This document shows positions 11,713-23,800 of a stretch of 64,000 nucleotides of DNA, one piece after another; within the stretch, counting starts at the first letter, position 1; every line of letters starts with the position of its first letter. The position numbers and the translations under genes were made by a program. This DNA is from Simmondsia chinensis. Its lineage: Eukaryota; Streptophyta; Magnoliopsida; Caryophyllales; Simmondsiaceae. The notes beneath the pieces are model-generated. The model saw nothing but the letters and a program-made list of their open reading frames with translations, was not told where the DNA came from and did not search any database. The DNA is taken from positions 1,800,501 to 1,864,500 of the forward strand of contig JAGTTD010000001.1 of assembly GCA_018398585.1 (NCBI GenBank), written 5' to 3'.

Positions 11713-14300
11713 ATTTTTTTTTCGATAAGTGACACCGGAGTGCCGATACAAGACAGACAAACTCGAAAAAACGAGGCCTGAAGCTAGCCTGAAGCTAGCC
11801 GAAAGATGACCAAAAAACAAGAACAACAAAAAAAAAAAAGAAAAAACAGGACCTCAAACGAAGCAAAAGGAACACGGAGAGGCAAAGACCCGACGGAAGA
11901 CCAACACAGCCAAAACAAACGATGCAAGCGGACCCCAAAAAGACAAAGACCCAGACAAACAACCTAAACGGCAAACCTGGAAAGCACAAAGACCAACGGC
12001 CGAACAAACCAAAACACAAAAACCACAAAGGAGCCGGAGCAAAACCAAACAAACACGGAAACCCTAGCAACAACCAGAAACAACCGCAAGAAAAAAGCCC
12101 AACTACACAAGCCAAATCAATGAGCAAGGATGTCTGCCACCTCAACCGGGTTGAATCCATCGAAGTTGATGCCCACCTTTTGCCCCATCTCTATAACTCG
12201 CTCCGCAGTTATAATCCTCTCATCATAAACTTCTTCCGTGATTTTCTGGATTCGATTACCCCTATTTCGGTTTTTCTTCTTCTTCTTCGCTGACTTAGGT
12301 GACTTCCCAGCATTACTTGTAGGAGACATATCATTGAGAAAATCTTGCAGCTCTCGCTTCTCTCTCTCCTTCATCTTGCGCTTAATCACTTTTCTCTGTT
12401 TTTTTGTTGAGCGCACTTTTTCTTTTATTCTCCAGCCCGAGCTAGGCCCTCCCATGGAAGGAGCTGCATCTTGCTGACACGACAACATACTATCCGCAGC
12501 TTTAGAGTTACCCATTTCTGCAATGGGTTCAAATCCTGGAGGGAACTCAGGCCCAGATGCTGTAGACTCATTATCACTATTATTTTCCCGAGTATTGGTA
12601 ACAGGCGCGGTTTTCTGGGCATGATGTTGAATCTCTGGATCTTCACCACTCACAACCCATGGCAGTAGCAGAGGGGAATGTACCACCCGCTGTGAAGCAC
12701 ACGGCCTGGCATGCATGATCAGAGGCTGCGGTGTCCATCTTCCAATGATTTGGCCGTTGCGGTGGAGGGAAACATGACCAGACGGCTGCCAAGCAACTTC
12801 CGTCCCTTCATTTGTCAACAGCAGGGCAGGAGTTCTAGACTCCTCGCTAATAACAAAGCGCTCAGGCATCAGATGCGGAGAAGGTTGAAACTGTGATGAG
12901 TGCCTTATCACAGTCGTGCACTCATTCCCCGGAGGGGGAAATGATGTGGAAAAGGCCTGCTCCCTCGCCAATCTAGCAGATGCGGTTCTGGATACAACGC
13001 TTGGGGAGTAGTCCTGTAACAATGCAGAGCTTCCTTCTTTGACGAAGATCAAACGGGTTCCCCCACTGTGGTGAACCTGGACTATCTGGTGGATACATGT
13101 TGTGTGGCAAGTGTCCACCAGAATCCTAGTAACGTCAATGCACCTCATAGTGGATGTTCTTGGATCCACCCTAATGAACCTCCCCTAGAGTTTGGCGATA
13201 TCGGCAAAGCATTTATTAGACCATCACTGGACCGGCAGTCCGTGTATCTCAAGCCAGACCCTTCTATTAAGGGACCCAAGCGTCTCTCCGGAGTATTTAT
13301 AAACTTCACTGAACAATCGTTGGAGAATCTCCTTGCAGGGGCCGAGGTAGGCATCCATAGTATCAATCGAATCACAATCCAGAATAAAGGCATTGTTGCT
13401 TAAGCCTTTAGGTGTAAGTCCGTAAAGGTCATTATCGGTAATAAATGTAAGAACATCATCAAGACTGACCTCAACAATGGACCGGGCAATAATTAACCGC
13501 TTAAGCCATGCCTCAACTCTCTTGTTATAATTTGACACTGAAATCCTCGGAAGATCTGTGCTAGCATGTACCCCACTTCGGTTAGTTGAGTCGTTCCCCC
13601 GGTCTTGGGTCGTATATGTGGTTTTGTCCTGCTGGGCCGTGCCCAGTTGTGGTCGGCCTCGAGTGGATGTAGGAATTGCACTTCTGACTGGAGTTGCCCA
13701 TTGCACCCTGGGTTTCACACCCGCAATCCATCTCCCGTTCATGGACTTGACAGCCCTTGTAACTTCATTCAAGTCATGAAACCGAACAAAGCCATACGAC
13801 TCTGTAGTTCTCAGCCTTCTTTTCACAGGGACAAATGTGTCATATATTGATCTGAATGTGCGGAAGACAGCCCTAAACCACAAATTTGTCGTTCTTTCAG
13901 GTAAGCGATCAACGAAGATGGATACCCTTGTATCGGCGTGCGGCATTTCCGATGGTTAAAGAAGTAATTGGATAAGCTGGTACTGGAGATGGATGCTGGT
14001 GGTTGGTGGTGGAGGTCCGTGTTGCGTTGGTGGGTGGTGGAGGTCGGAGTTGCTTTGGTGGTTGGTGGATTTGGTGGTGGAAATTAGAAATTGGAGGTGG
14101 TGAGTGCTGGTGTATGTTCGTGGTGGCTATGGGGTGGTGAAATGGTACTGGTATGTGGAGGCACGGTGGTGTCAAGGCAGCGGCGGCGACCCTGGTTGTT
14201 GAGGAGGGAGGTGATGAAGATCTCGCGGTGGTCATCTGGGCGTTGACGGACTGCGGCGAAAGTTGTACGATCGGAACGGCAGGACAACGTCGAGTTCGTG
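11713..14300 (-). mobile_element. ORF1-only LINE (L1-type, no reverse transcriptase)
   Basis: Read on the minus strand, this holds a C-rich leader (about 14300-13950), an RRM-bearing ORF1-like frame (13946-12117), about 400 bp of G/T-rich 3' untranslated sequence, and a 3' end reading GTATCGGCACTCCGGTG, then CACTTATCG and a short A-run (T-run at 11713-11722). That end is typical of plant L1 elements, from memory. No endonuclease, reverse transcriptase or RNase H is encoded anywhere in it: ORF1 is followed directly by the 3' end. Target duplications were not found and the 5' border is approximate. It may be a structurally ORF1-only element, or an L1 with an internal deletion of ORF2. Confidence 0.7.
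12117..13946 (-). pseudogene. LINE ORF1-like RRM protein, two nonsense breaks
   Basis: One minus-strand frame runs from ATG at 13946 to the stop at 12117 (610 codons) but is broken by TGA at 13224-13226 and TAG at 13185-13187. Both lie in the conserved stretch after VWLEIHGLPV. The N-terminus is an RNA-recognition motif: RNP2-like IFVDRL at residues 10-15, RNP1-like SYGFVRF near 50-56, ending IAGVKPRVQWA. This is followed by a region like the zinc-knuckle-less ORF1 proteins of plant L1 elements, then a Lys/Arg-rich segment (AKKKKKNRNRGN) and the C-terminal VGINFDGFNPVEVADIL. ORF1 proteins bind their own RNA. Both breaks are compatible with TGG-to-stop G>A changes, as expected from decay of methylated DNA. 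A cellular RRM gene is less likely because of the LINE-type 3' end. Confidence 0.7.
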
Positions 14301-14614
14301 GTGATTTAATATATTGTTTTATAATACACATAATTTGATATAGAAAATTTGTAACTCATAATACTTTTAGGTTTTGATGATATCATCTAATATATTTAAG
14401 TTTCAATTGATAAATCAGGTCTTGATATTTAAAAATTATATATAATGGGTTATTACTCAAAAATACTGGCATATGATTACACAGCATATGATTATATAAT
14501 ATAAATTAAAGATATGTAATCGAAATTTCCACACTGACTTTAAGACGTAGTCGATAAAATGAAATGCTTATTAATTATGATTGTTAATTATAATTTTAAA
14601 TATCTTTTGATTAC

Positions 14615-14843
14615 AGCCAAAGAGGGGGCCAACACGTCGTTACCGGATTCCATTAGAACTCTGAAGTTAAGTGTACTTTGGTGAGAGTAGTACTAGGATG
14701 GGTGACCTCCTGGGAAGTCCTCACCCTCAGGTTGGGGGCAGCCTCTCTTCGAGTTAACACCTTGAAGGGGGAAGGCTGCGTACATCCATCCCCCAGACCC
14801 TGCATAGGCGGGAGCTCTTGAGGCACTGAGTATGTTCCTTTTT
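14615..14843 (+). mobile_element. 5S rRNA-headed SINE, copy B, 14-bp TSD
   Basis: 5S-like head (ACCGGATTCCATTAGAACTC, AGTAGTACTAGGATGGGTGA, CCTCCTGGGAAGTCCTCA), then the shared tail (CTCAGGTTGGGGGCAGCCTC, GGGGGAAGGCTGCGTACATC, CAGACCCTGCATAGGCGGGA, GAGGCACTGAGTATGTT). It sits between perfect direct repeats TATCTTTTGATTAC at 14601-14614 and 14844-14857. The intermediate element and box C of the 5S internal promoter are well kept; box A has changes (GTGTACTTTGGTG). Confidence 0.88.
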
Positions 14844-14857
14844 TATCTTTTGATTAC

Positions 14858-16576
14858 TAGAATCATAATATTTACTTTTTATTCTTGTCAATAATATATT
14901 TCACAGATACAAAAATTTTAATAATATATTTAGATTTCCCTTTTCTTGTGGAATATTCTCCTTATATAATTCCCTTTTCCAAAATATATTCTTTGTCTCC
15001 CTATTTTTTTAAAATAAAATTGATAAATGCAGAATATTAGTTAAGATAGAATATTACTAAGGGAAATTATATTGTATATATTATTAATTTACTAAAAGTT
15101 GTATTAAATAATTGTTTTTTAAGTTCTATTAATTTTGTTCCATACTTATAACTAAATATAAACTATTTATATTTCGTAAGTGTTTAGAGCTAGTTGGTTC
15201 ATTGTTATTTGTCCATGATTTTTTCTTTTTTTTTGGGTAATTTGATTTTGATAGTTTTTTTGATAATTAGTTTATGAATATTTAATTTTAAATGTATAAT
15301 GATGCAGCCTATGTCTTGGCGAGACGGGTTACAACCTACGTCTTGGCGAGTTGGGTTAACAGTCCACGTATGGATGAGTTTGGCGGGATTGAGGTCTCTC
15401 CAACCCAGGGAGAATGATGCAGCCGCGTCTTAGCATTTAGTGGGTCACAGGGCGAATGGGTCTTGGTGGGATGGCTAGCTTGGCGAGATGACCATCTTGG
15501 CGGATTGGCAGGACGCACGTCAGGAGTGAACGAGCTTGAAGAAGTTGACATTAATTAGGAAACCTAATTTAGATTAGTTGATTTTATTATTTATCATTGT
15601 ATTTTTTAGTCTTTTATTATAGAATGATCACACGGATTGCTAGATGGGGGCACGGATAGTTAATCTCTACCATTGATCTTAATTTAAAATTTGTATTAGT
15701 TTGAGTATAGTTAGAAAAAACTCCTCTATTTAAAGAGAGGGCTGGTTAGATTTTTATTTAGCATTCAATTTCTTAGATTTCCAATATTTTTATGTGTTCT
15801 TCCAAATTCTTGGGTTGTGAGAATTAAGTTAGACTTTTCTCCTTTGTTTTCTTAATCGTTTTTAGCAATAAGAATCTAAACTGCTCTTCTTTCCTGTTCT
15901 CTCTTCTCCCGCCGGGGCTCTGGTTTTCCTATTGTGCAAGTTGCAGGGTTGTGTCTAGTCTTGTTTTTGCTTTTCCTGTTCCTGTTGTCCTCCTTTTTTT
16001 TTCCCCCTTGATCAGATTTTCTATTCCACCTTTCGAAATTGATCACTCTATTTTCTTTTTACAGTGTCCTGTTGAAAAAAATGTTGTACTATTGTTCTTG
16101 TAGGCACTGCACGTGAATCATCAACTATTTATTATGCGGTTCTTGCGTCTTTTTTGTTTTTTCTTTGAACGGTGCATGGAATTGAAAGAAAACGTGTTAA
16201 TCAAGGTGTTTTCGGTTTTCAATCCCCGATTATTTTAAGTGGTTATACTTTCAATTAGTCCGTTTCCCCTTCTCTTCTCTCTCTATCTCGAATTATTTGA
16301 TTTCAAATTGTACTTATCTGTTGTATGTGGATATTTACTACCTTTATTTATTACACAGGTAATTGTAAAACAAAGTATTATGTCAATTTTATAAAGTCCT
16401 TCATCGATGTATAAATTATTATTTTATAAAATAATTTTTTTCCCTTTTGTTCGGAATTAATATCCCTAAACAAGTTTACCAACTAAGAAAGGGAGTTGTT
16501 ATTTTGAAAATTGTTATTTTCAGAGTAATAATATGATTTATAAAAAATAATAGTCATAAAATTATTTTAAAAATAA
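14858..16576. other. Intergenic DNA with a decayed LTR-like segment
   Basis: About 15300-15550 has imperfect repeats of CTTGGCGAGATG/ACGGG and a short plus-strand frame ending ELEEVDIN-stop. About 15550-16000 then resembles an LTR: AATTAGGAAACCTAATTTAG, a TATA-like CTATTTAAAGAGAGGGC at about 15728-15745, and a pyrimidine-rich leader. I take this as the decayed 3' end of an LTR retrotransposon with low confidence. The rest is AT-rich with no recognisable gene. Confidence 0.35.
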
Positions 16577-17083
16577 GGATTATTTATATTTTAGTAACCT
16601 GATATTTTTATAAATAATAAAAAGGACCATAACCTTTTTGAATTATTAAAGAGATCCATAAGTTTTTGTAGTATTAATAAAAATGCCCTTTTCGACGACG
16701 ACGTCGTTTTCCATCGATAGAGCCGGTGTAACAACTGTTTTTTTGTATTAGTTTTGTAGTAAAATGATAAAAATACCATTTAATACTTTTATTCTTATTT
16801 TATAAGTACATAATTCGATATGTTGTATTATGTAAAAACTATTTATTTTTGCTTAATTTGTTTAAAAATATGATTATTGAATGATATTTTTATCATTTTA
16901 CTGTATCATTAATAACAAAAAAGCTGTTACTTCAGTTATATCGACAAAAAATGGCATTATCACGCCAAATGGTATACTTTTTATTAATACGACAAAAACT
17001 TATGGACCTTTTATTAATTCAAAAAGGTCGAAGTCCTTTTTATTATTTTTAAAAATATCAAAATACTAAAATATAAATAATTT
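16577..17083. mobile_element. Mutator-like MITE, 507 bp, 9-bp TSD
   Basis: Same subfamily as 11142-11636. Terminal inverted repeats of about 50 bp start GGATTATTTATATTTTAGTA on the left and, reverse-complemented, ATTATTTATATTTTAGTATT on the right, both leading to AATAATAAAAAGGAC. The perfect 9-bp duplication TAAAAATAA lies at 16568-16576 and 17084-17092. The interior has the same backbone as the other copy (ATCGATAGAGYYG, TTGCTTAATTTGTTTMAAAATATG). Non-coding. Confidence 0.85.
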
Positions 17084-17371
17084 TAAAAATAATAATATTA
17101 TTATATAATAATAATATTGCTGAATAATAAATATTGTGAATACCTTGTAACAAGTATTGTAATGTAAAAAGATGGGAATATTATTTTAAGAGAAAATGGC
17201 GGCCTGAACCGGACCCATCTGTCCATGTCGTATTCTCCCTGTTGGCATTTCTCTGTGTGAACATCTACGTCGGTGAATCTTATATATAACAACTTTATAA
17301 ATTAAATTCAAAATTTGATTATATTTACCGTGTATGTAAATTACGGAAACTGATTTATGAATCTCTGTGAG

Positions 17372-17901
17372 TGTTAAGGAATCAACTTTCCTAAAAGTTT
17401 AAGCAAAGCTTAAGCAGACATGTGAAGACCCATAATTGATTTTATTCTCTAACATGTCCCCTCGCGCGAATGCTACTGAGCGTGAAGTTTGGATATTGCA
17501 TAGGCCCACCTCATATCTTTTGCTTAAATTATACTAATATTGGAATTCGAGGTTGTTGAAATTCGAATTCATAACCTCGTGGTCATTAAGGCTCTAATAC
17601 TATCAAGGAACCAAGTTTTTCAAAAGTTTAAGTTAATAGGTGAAGGCCAAGGAATAATTTTATACTCTAACATGCCTCTCATGCAAATGCTCATTGGGCT
17701 TGAAGCATGGATTTTGTACAGGCCCACCTCGTACCTCATGTTTAAATTATGTTAATTGAAAGTGGAGGCTATTAAGATTTGAACTCGCGACTTCTTGGTC
17801 ATCAAAACTCTGATACCGTGCCAAAAAACCATGTATTTCAAAAACATAAACTAAGCTTAAGTTGATGGGTGAAGGCCTAGGATTTGTTTTATATTCTAAC
17901 A
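17372..17901 (-). mobile_element. TRIM retrotransposon tandem: three LTRs, two internal regions
   Basis: Three related LTR-like blocks (17372-17454, 17601-17672, 17819-17901) each end TAACA on the plus strand, which is TGTTA at the LTR start on the minus strand. They alternate with two internal blocks. On the minus strand the second internal block begins GGTATCAGAG, matching the initiator-tRNA-Met primer-binding site of plant retrotransposons, and ends with a purine-rich stretch (GAGAGGCA) before the next LTR. There is no coding capacity. A cleaner single copy sits at 35411-35680. Such multimers are known for TRIMs and arise by recombination. Confidence 0.72.
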
Positions 17902-18328
17902 GTGAGCTGGTTTGCAAAAAGGCTTATAGCGCTCAACTTGTTTTGAGTTTAGTTCAGTCAAATTGACTTTTCAGTTAAATTAATTGAATCTGCACATGAT
18001 TAAACAAAAAGTTTATGAGTCCAAATTACCAGCTTCGATATATATTGTGATCCAAATGCATCCAAGTGTCTATGCTCGGCGGACCTTGATCTCACTAAGC
18101 CGAGTTCGAGAACTACCTAGTAGAGTCGAGCTAGAGTCTATAACAAATCCAACTTCAGTTTAGTTTGTTTGGTCCAAAGATATTTTTCTTCGGAAAAAAA
18201 AAATTCTATAAATTCAATAATCAAGAAATAGTATTTTGTTAAAAATTTTATTCGTTCCGTTAAGAAAAATAATTTATTCTATAAATGCAAAAAGCTTTTG
18301 CTTTCTTAAAGAAGAATGTCATTCCATC
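17902..18328. other. Degenerate GAGCT-rich repeat
   Basis: Non-coding sequence with scattered TCGAGCTAGAGTC/AAGCCGAGTTCGAG words, continuing beyond the small insertion at 18346-18467 to about 18700 (AAGCTCGTGCTCAACTCAAT). It is probably a decayed hAT-like element of the GAGCTCG type also seen at 33640-34060 and 43560-43770. Confidence 0.3.
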
Positions 18329-18345
18329 TTCTTCAATTTTTCTCA

Positions 18346-18467
18346 ACAACAACAACAACAACAATAGTCCCAGTGCCTTGCGGCTCCCGCAGAACGCAGG
18401 GTTTTGGGGGGGGGGGGGGTGATGTACGCAGCCTTACCCCTTCCGGCAGGAAAAGAGACAAATATTT
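18346..18467 (-). mobile_element. Tail-only SINE/RTE insertion, 17-bp TSD
   Basis: This 122-bp insert reads, on the plus strand, (CAA)n, CCCAGTGCCTTGCGGCTCCC, CGCAGGGTTTT, a 14-base G-run and GATGTACGCAGCCTTACCCC: the reverse complement of the shared tail only. The perfect 17-bp repeat TTCTTCAATTTTTCTCA flanks it at 18329-18345 and 18468-18484. It is a 5'-truncated insertion of either the SINE or its RTE partner. Confidence 0.85.
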
Positions 18468-18484
18468 TTCTTCAATTTTTCTCA

Positions 18485-19791
18485 GCTGGAGAAAAATATT
18501 TTCAATCAAAGTAAAAATCGCTACAAAAAATACAAAAAAAAAGCTTTTCACAAAAACAAACAGAACTTTAAAGTTTCCAAGCTCGGAAAATTTCTAGTCA
18601 AGCTCAAATCAGACTCATTAACAAAAAGCCGAGTCTCGAACTTAACAAGCTCGTGCTCAACTCAATTCATTTACTCTTAAATTTCACATGGCCTCAGGCC
18701 TAACCTGTAAAGTCGACATACATGAGATTCATATATAAGCCTAGACAGAATTCTATCTTAAGACCAATTGATATTAAGTGGAATAACCCACAAAACTTAT
18801 ATGTAAGCCTCTTATTTCTAACAACTCGTATATAAAATTTATATTTAACTTATATGTGTAGTTCTTAATATCTACCCCACGATGAACCCAACCCGGGGAT
18901 TCGGGCCGAGCCAACAGAGGGTGAAGGTCGCATTCAGAAGTTGGAGTCGCCGCCGTTATCTGCATTTAAGCCTCTCCATCCCTTTCATTCTCATTATTGT
19001 CTGAACCACCAACTAATTCTTTTTAACCTCTTAAAATCAGTTAATCAAAAAAAAAAAAATCACTCCAAAACCCCATAAAAATTGGGTAAATTACGTATTT
19101 AATGTATTAATTTTTTTAATTTATAAAATTTATAGAGTAATTTTTTAGTTTGAAAATTACTTGAACGTAGATCTGATAAAATTTGACACGATATGATAAT
19201 ACGATAGAAAGTTAGCGGGTTAGGGTTGGGGTTTTTGAAGCCGGATTGAATTTGGATTGACCCGTTTAGGAATTTGGGTTGAATTTGGATTTGATCAATT
19301 TAACCTGTTTTCGACACGCTTAACCTATTTATATAGACATGTTGGGTAATTGAGTGATATACTATTATTATTATGTATAAATTTTTGGTAACTTATCCCA
19401 CATAAGATAATCTAAACTACGTTTAGTAATGTTAATTTAATAATTTGTTTTAAAAATTAAAAATATGTCATGTATTTATTGTTAGTATGAACCGTTAAAT
19501 GTATTATAGGCATGTTTGTCAGTTGACAAACTAGCATTTAATGAAAAAATTACCAACCGGTTACCCGTTTAATAATTGGGTTAGATTAAGATTGAGAGTT
19601 TCTAAACCGTATAATAAATGGGTTGGGTTCCGGTTGACGCTATTTCTAAGACCTCTAGCATAACACGAACACGAACACGACATGTTGGTCATCCCTACTT
19701 GAATGTAATAAACTTGTATAAAAAGCATTGTGAAAATTTGGTCAAAAGCCTATTTTTGCATTACACATTATTGTTTGTATTATTTTATTAA
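18485..19791. other. Intergenic DNA, decayed repeats only
   Basis: About 19190-19710 is a decayed GGGTTGG/AACCC-rich element ending near ACACGACATGTTGGTCATCCCTA, which resembles a hAT terminus. Around 18720-18860 is an old LTR-like scrap. I recognise no genes. Confidence 0.35.
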
Positions 19792-20178
19792 GGGTTATTT
19801 ACACTAAAGGTTCTTATACTTTGTCTATTATATTAATTTAGTCATTGTACTTTTAATTATATCAATTTAGATCTTGAATAATTCAAAATGTGTTAATCTA
19901 GTCATTTAGTCAAATTTAAGTGAAGTTAATGACATAATTTTGAATTGCAAAACTATCTTACATGCCAGTAACTTATTATAAATTCATCCATTTACTCAAT
20001 TTAACCCAACTCATTGCCGAACAATTAAAAATTTTGTTAAAAACTTAACATAAATTTTTCTCTAAGGACTAAATTCACATATTTTGAATTGTACATGGAC
20101 TAAATTGACTCAATTAAAAATATAAGGACAAAATTAACACAATAAAAAAAGTACATAAACTTTTAACGTAAATAACAT
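19792..20178. mobile_element. Mutator-like MITE, 387 bp, 9-bp TSD
   Basis: The left end is GGGTTATTTACACTAAAGGT and the right end AACTTTTAACGTAAATAACAT, inverted repeats of each other. The perfect 9-bp duplication TTTTATTAA lies at 19783-19791 and 20179-20187. The interior has opposed words AATTTAGTCATTGTAC and ACTAAATTGACTCAAT. This copy fixes the border and duplication length for its relatives at 10718, 25912 and 46135. Confidence 0.85.
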
Positions 20179-20363
20179 TTTTATTAAAATTTATAAAATT
20201 AAGAAATTAACACAGTAAATCTCATAATATTAATACGTAAATTGTCCTAAAAATTGCCCTTATACCCAAGTAAAAGATAATATTATAGTCAGGACAAAAT
20301 TGTTCCTTTCATAGCTAAATCGCAATTTTTAAAATAATTTTATATCCCTTATTATTTATAGAA

Positions 20364-20554
20364 CATATCCAGTGCCTTAAGGGCTTCGGCCTACGCAGGG
20401 TCTGGGGGAAGCGGATGTACGCAGTCTTCCCCCTTTAGGGTGTTAACCTGAAGAGAGGCTGTTTCCCAATGCCCCCAACCTAAGGGTGAGGACTTCCCAA
20501 GAGATCACCCATCCTGATACTACTCTCGCCCAAGCACGCTTAATTTCGAAGTTA
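20364..20554 (-). mobile_element. 5S rRNA-headed SINE, copy C, 5'-truncated
   Basis: On the plus strand: CCAGTGCCTTAAGGGCTTCG, GGATGTACGCAGTCTTCCCC, CCCCCAACCTAAGGGTGAGG, ACTTCCCAAGAGATCACCCA, ACTCTCGCCCAAGCACGCTT, then AATTTCGAAGTT. This is the reverse of tail plus the 3' two thirds of the 5S head, cut near box A. It ends about 280 bp upstream of the MATE start codon, pointing away from the gene. No clear target duplication is left. Confidence 0.82.
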
Positions 20555-20833
20555 TAATTTATAAATTATATTATTATTACTATAAAATCCCAATAAATAA
20601 TACAAAACCTTTTCAAAACCCCTTCGTCTTTCCATCTGCTCCCTTATTTATTGCTTTCTTTTCATCTCCACTCCTCCTCTCACTTGCCCACTTCTTCAAA
20701 CACATCGTGTGCACTGCTTGCTTGCTGTTAATTAGTCTCTTATATACTTAGTTTGCGTAAGAACTGAACGATTTTGAGACCTGGGTTTTGTTTGTTTGCT
20801 TTCATTTTGTAATACCCTTTTGTAGAATCAAAA

Positions 20834-23800
20834 ATGACAGAGAAAGACCTTGATTTCTCTTCTCATAAACACCCTTCTCCATCTCAGGTACTTCCATCTT
20901 CTTCATTATCTTTTTGTTCTTTTTTCTTCTTTGGGTTTGTTAAATTTAGTTGCTTGATGTGTAAAATAAAGTCATATTTCATTTATGTATGGCTTGGTCG
21001 TTGAAAATAGTTTTATTTGTTGATTTTTTCACCTTTTCTGAGACTAAGTTCTGTTTGTTTCGAAGGAATTTTTTTTTTAAAATTTAAATGAGTACTATGT
21101 GAAGGTGGCTTCTGCAAGGGAAATATTTCATTTCTACCTCAACTTGATCGTACGTAAATCCTCTATGAATGTAGTTTTGTAGTGATTTTATACTTTAATA
21201 TGTCACTCGGGTGAATGTTTATTGGACGTGAAGTGTGGATAATACACATGCTTGTTATGTCAAAAGACTTTGTTACTGTGTTAAGAAAACAACTATTTTA
21301 AATGTCTAAGCAGACGAGCGAAAGTTTATGAATGATTTTAAACTCTTTCCATTGCTATGCAGGTGGTGGAAGAGTTCAAAGAGCTATGGGGAATGGCCCT
21401 ACCCATAACGGCAATGAACTGCTTAGTCTACATTAGGCAAGTAGTCTCAGTCCTCTTTCTAGGTAGGTTAGGCAGTCTAGAGCTAGCAGGTGGAGCCCTT
21501 GCAATTGGGTTCACCAACATCACAGGCTACTCAGTCCTAGTTGGGTTAGCCTCTGGGCTGGAGCCAGTCTGCGCTCAAGCCTACGGCTCCAAGAACTTGG
21601 ACCTTCTCTCGCTCTCGCTGCACCGGATGATCTTCATCCTAGTACTAGCCATAATCCCCATAAGCCTCCTCTGGGTCAATCTGGGTCCCATCATGATCTT
21701 CATGGGTCAGGACAGAGAGGTCACATCCATGGCTGCAATTTTCTGTATTTACTCTCTTCCTGACTTGGTCACAAACACATTGCTTCAGCCTTTAAGGGTT
21801 TATCTAAGATCACAATCCGTGACAAAGCCCATGATGTATTGCACATTAATTGCTGTGTTTTTCCATGTCCCATTGAATTATGTTCTTGTTATGGTAGTGG
21901 GTTTAGGAGTGCCAGGAGTGGCTATAGCATCTGTGATGACTAATGTGAACATGGTGGTTTTGCTGGGTGGGTATGTGTACTTTACAGGGCGGTGTCGATG
22001 GTGGGGGGTAGCGGCGATTGGTGGTGTTTGTGGTGGGGTCGGGCCGCTGTTGAAGCTGGCTGTGCCTAGTTGTCTTGGGATATGCTTGGAGTGGTGGTGG
22101 TATGAGATTGTGACTGTGCTTGCAGGGTACCTTCCTAATCCAAAGGTGACTGTTGCAGCTACAGGGATTCTGATTCAGACCACTAGTCTCATGTATACTG
22201 TTCCTATGGCTCTTGCTGGCTGTGTGTCTGCCAGGGTAAGTGACCCAAAAAAGCTCCCCAACTTTTCTTGCATTAACATTTTTGCTAATCTCTTTGTTTT
22301 TGGACCACTAACTATTGAGGATTTCACATGTAAGCATAGTAAGAAATTTTTGTCAGAGTTATGGGAAGAAGAGATTAACATTTATGCCTAGTGAAGTGAG
22401 CTGCTTTGCCTAATTCTAATCGGTTCTATGACGAAAACCTACTTGGACTTATATGTGGGCCTTATATGTGTGACAATTTTGTGAGTCCTGGTTGATTTTC
22501 ACGCTACCTACCATAAGAATCAAGTTCGTAATCATAGGTGAAGGTTGATGAATTATGTCGTAATCTAATATGTTCTTCTAAGTAAATGGTAATGTATAGA
22601 CTCACCTCATCTATTAATCGTGAATTTCTCTAATGTTAAAGTGAAAACTATTAGAATTCAAATATCAGATATATCGGTCATAAAAGAATGAACTATTCCA
22701 AAGCCTAAGCCATTACTTTTGTTTCAGAGCCTTTTTGAAAAACTATTAGTTTGTTGAAATTGGTAGGTCAGCCAATTATGTTGGAACAAATAATATGTGA
22801 AATTGTTTAGTATATCAAGGTGGGTCCAATGTTTTTGTTTCAATAGAAATAATTTTTTTGGGCAAAATAGTATAAGCCTGACAATGAAGAGCACCTTATG
22901 GTATCTATTTAATGTTCAAGCATTAAAGAATTGTGTTGTGATGGGGACTGATTTTGACTGGTTCTGTTATGGATTCTGAGTCTGGGATTGCAATTGTAGT
23001 AGTACTCGTTGTTGGGACACTTGGCCTGTGAAAATGATGCATACTTTATGGCTGGATCTCATTATTTTCTCGAATGCTCAGTTTTTAGTCCTTTAGAAAT
23101 CAGAAATTGAGTTTTGAAAGTGAATTTTTTATTTTTATTTTCTAATTTTGGGATTTGCCCAAAAATTTGAAAATCTGAATACATAAGATCTAGAATAGAA
23201 AACGGTATTTTTTTCCCCTGGACCTTGGTTTAATTTTATTGGAAACAAGCTCATAAGTAATCAATTGGATACAATAAATCAAAATAGATTGAGTAATCTT
23301 TACAACTATGGCTTCATTTGTTTGAAGGAAAATATTTTTGTTTGGGGAAAGTTTCATCCCAAAATATTTGTATTCTCTTGTTGAAAGTTTTGTTTGTTTT
23401 GCTTATGAAGATGATTGCACTATCAATGTTTAAATGGAATTCACCTTTGGTCAAGTTGAGGTTGAAATAAGATATATAACGTTACATACAATGGAAAATT
23501 TTTGCCGTTTCGTGAAGGAAATGCCATTCCTTCTCCTTTAGAGGAAGTCAACTTCTACTCTATGAAGGAAAATATTCTCTGTTAAAGTAAGGATTGCTGC
23601 TCATTTCTATAATGATGCTATCGAAATTTGTGGAAAAAAAGCTTTTCCGTTAAAACAAACCATGCGTAATGTTTCAGTAAAATATTGTTAAAAAGGGTCA
23701 GGTTAGTGAACATTATGCTGAAGTGAAGGAACTTTTATAAGACATCTAATCTTAAAGTATGGTACTTTCAAGATTAAAGGTTTTTTATTTTTTAATAATT

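Noticed and set aside
11795..12160. Minus-strand hydrophobic 121-aa frame as a membrane protein gene
   Set aside because: It lies in the G/T-rich 3' untranslated region of the LINE; codon content simply mirrors T-rich composition.
12117..13169. Independent 350-aa gene starting at 13169
   Set aside because: It is in the same frame as the upstream RRM frame, separated only by two stop codons, and forms the C-terminal part of the LINE ORF1.
21357..22391. Single-exon 344-aa MATE protein ending at 22391
   Set aside because: The last 50 residues are unrelated to the family; a GTAAGT donor at 22236 and the exon at 25310 complete the protein.
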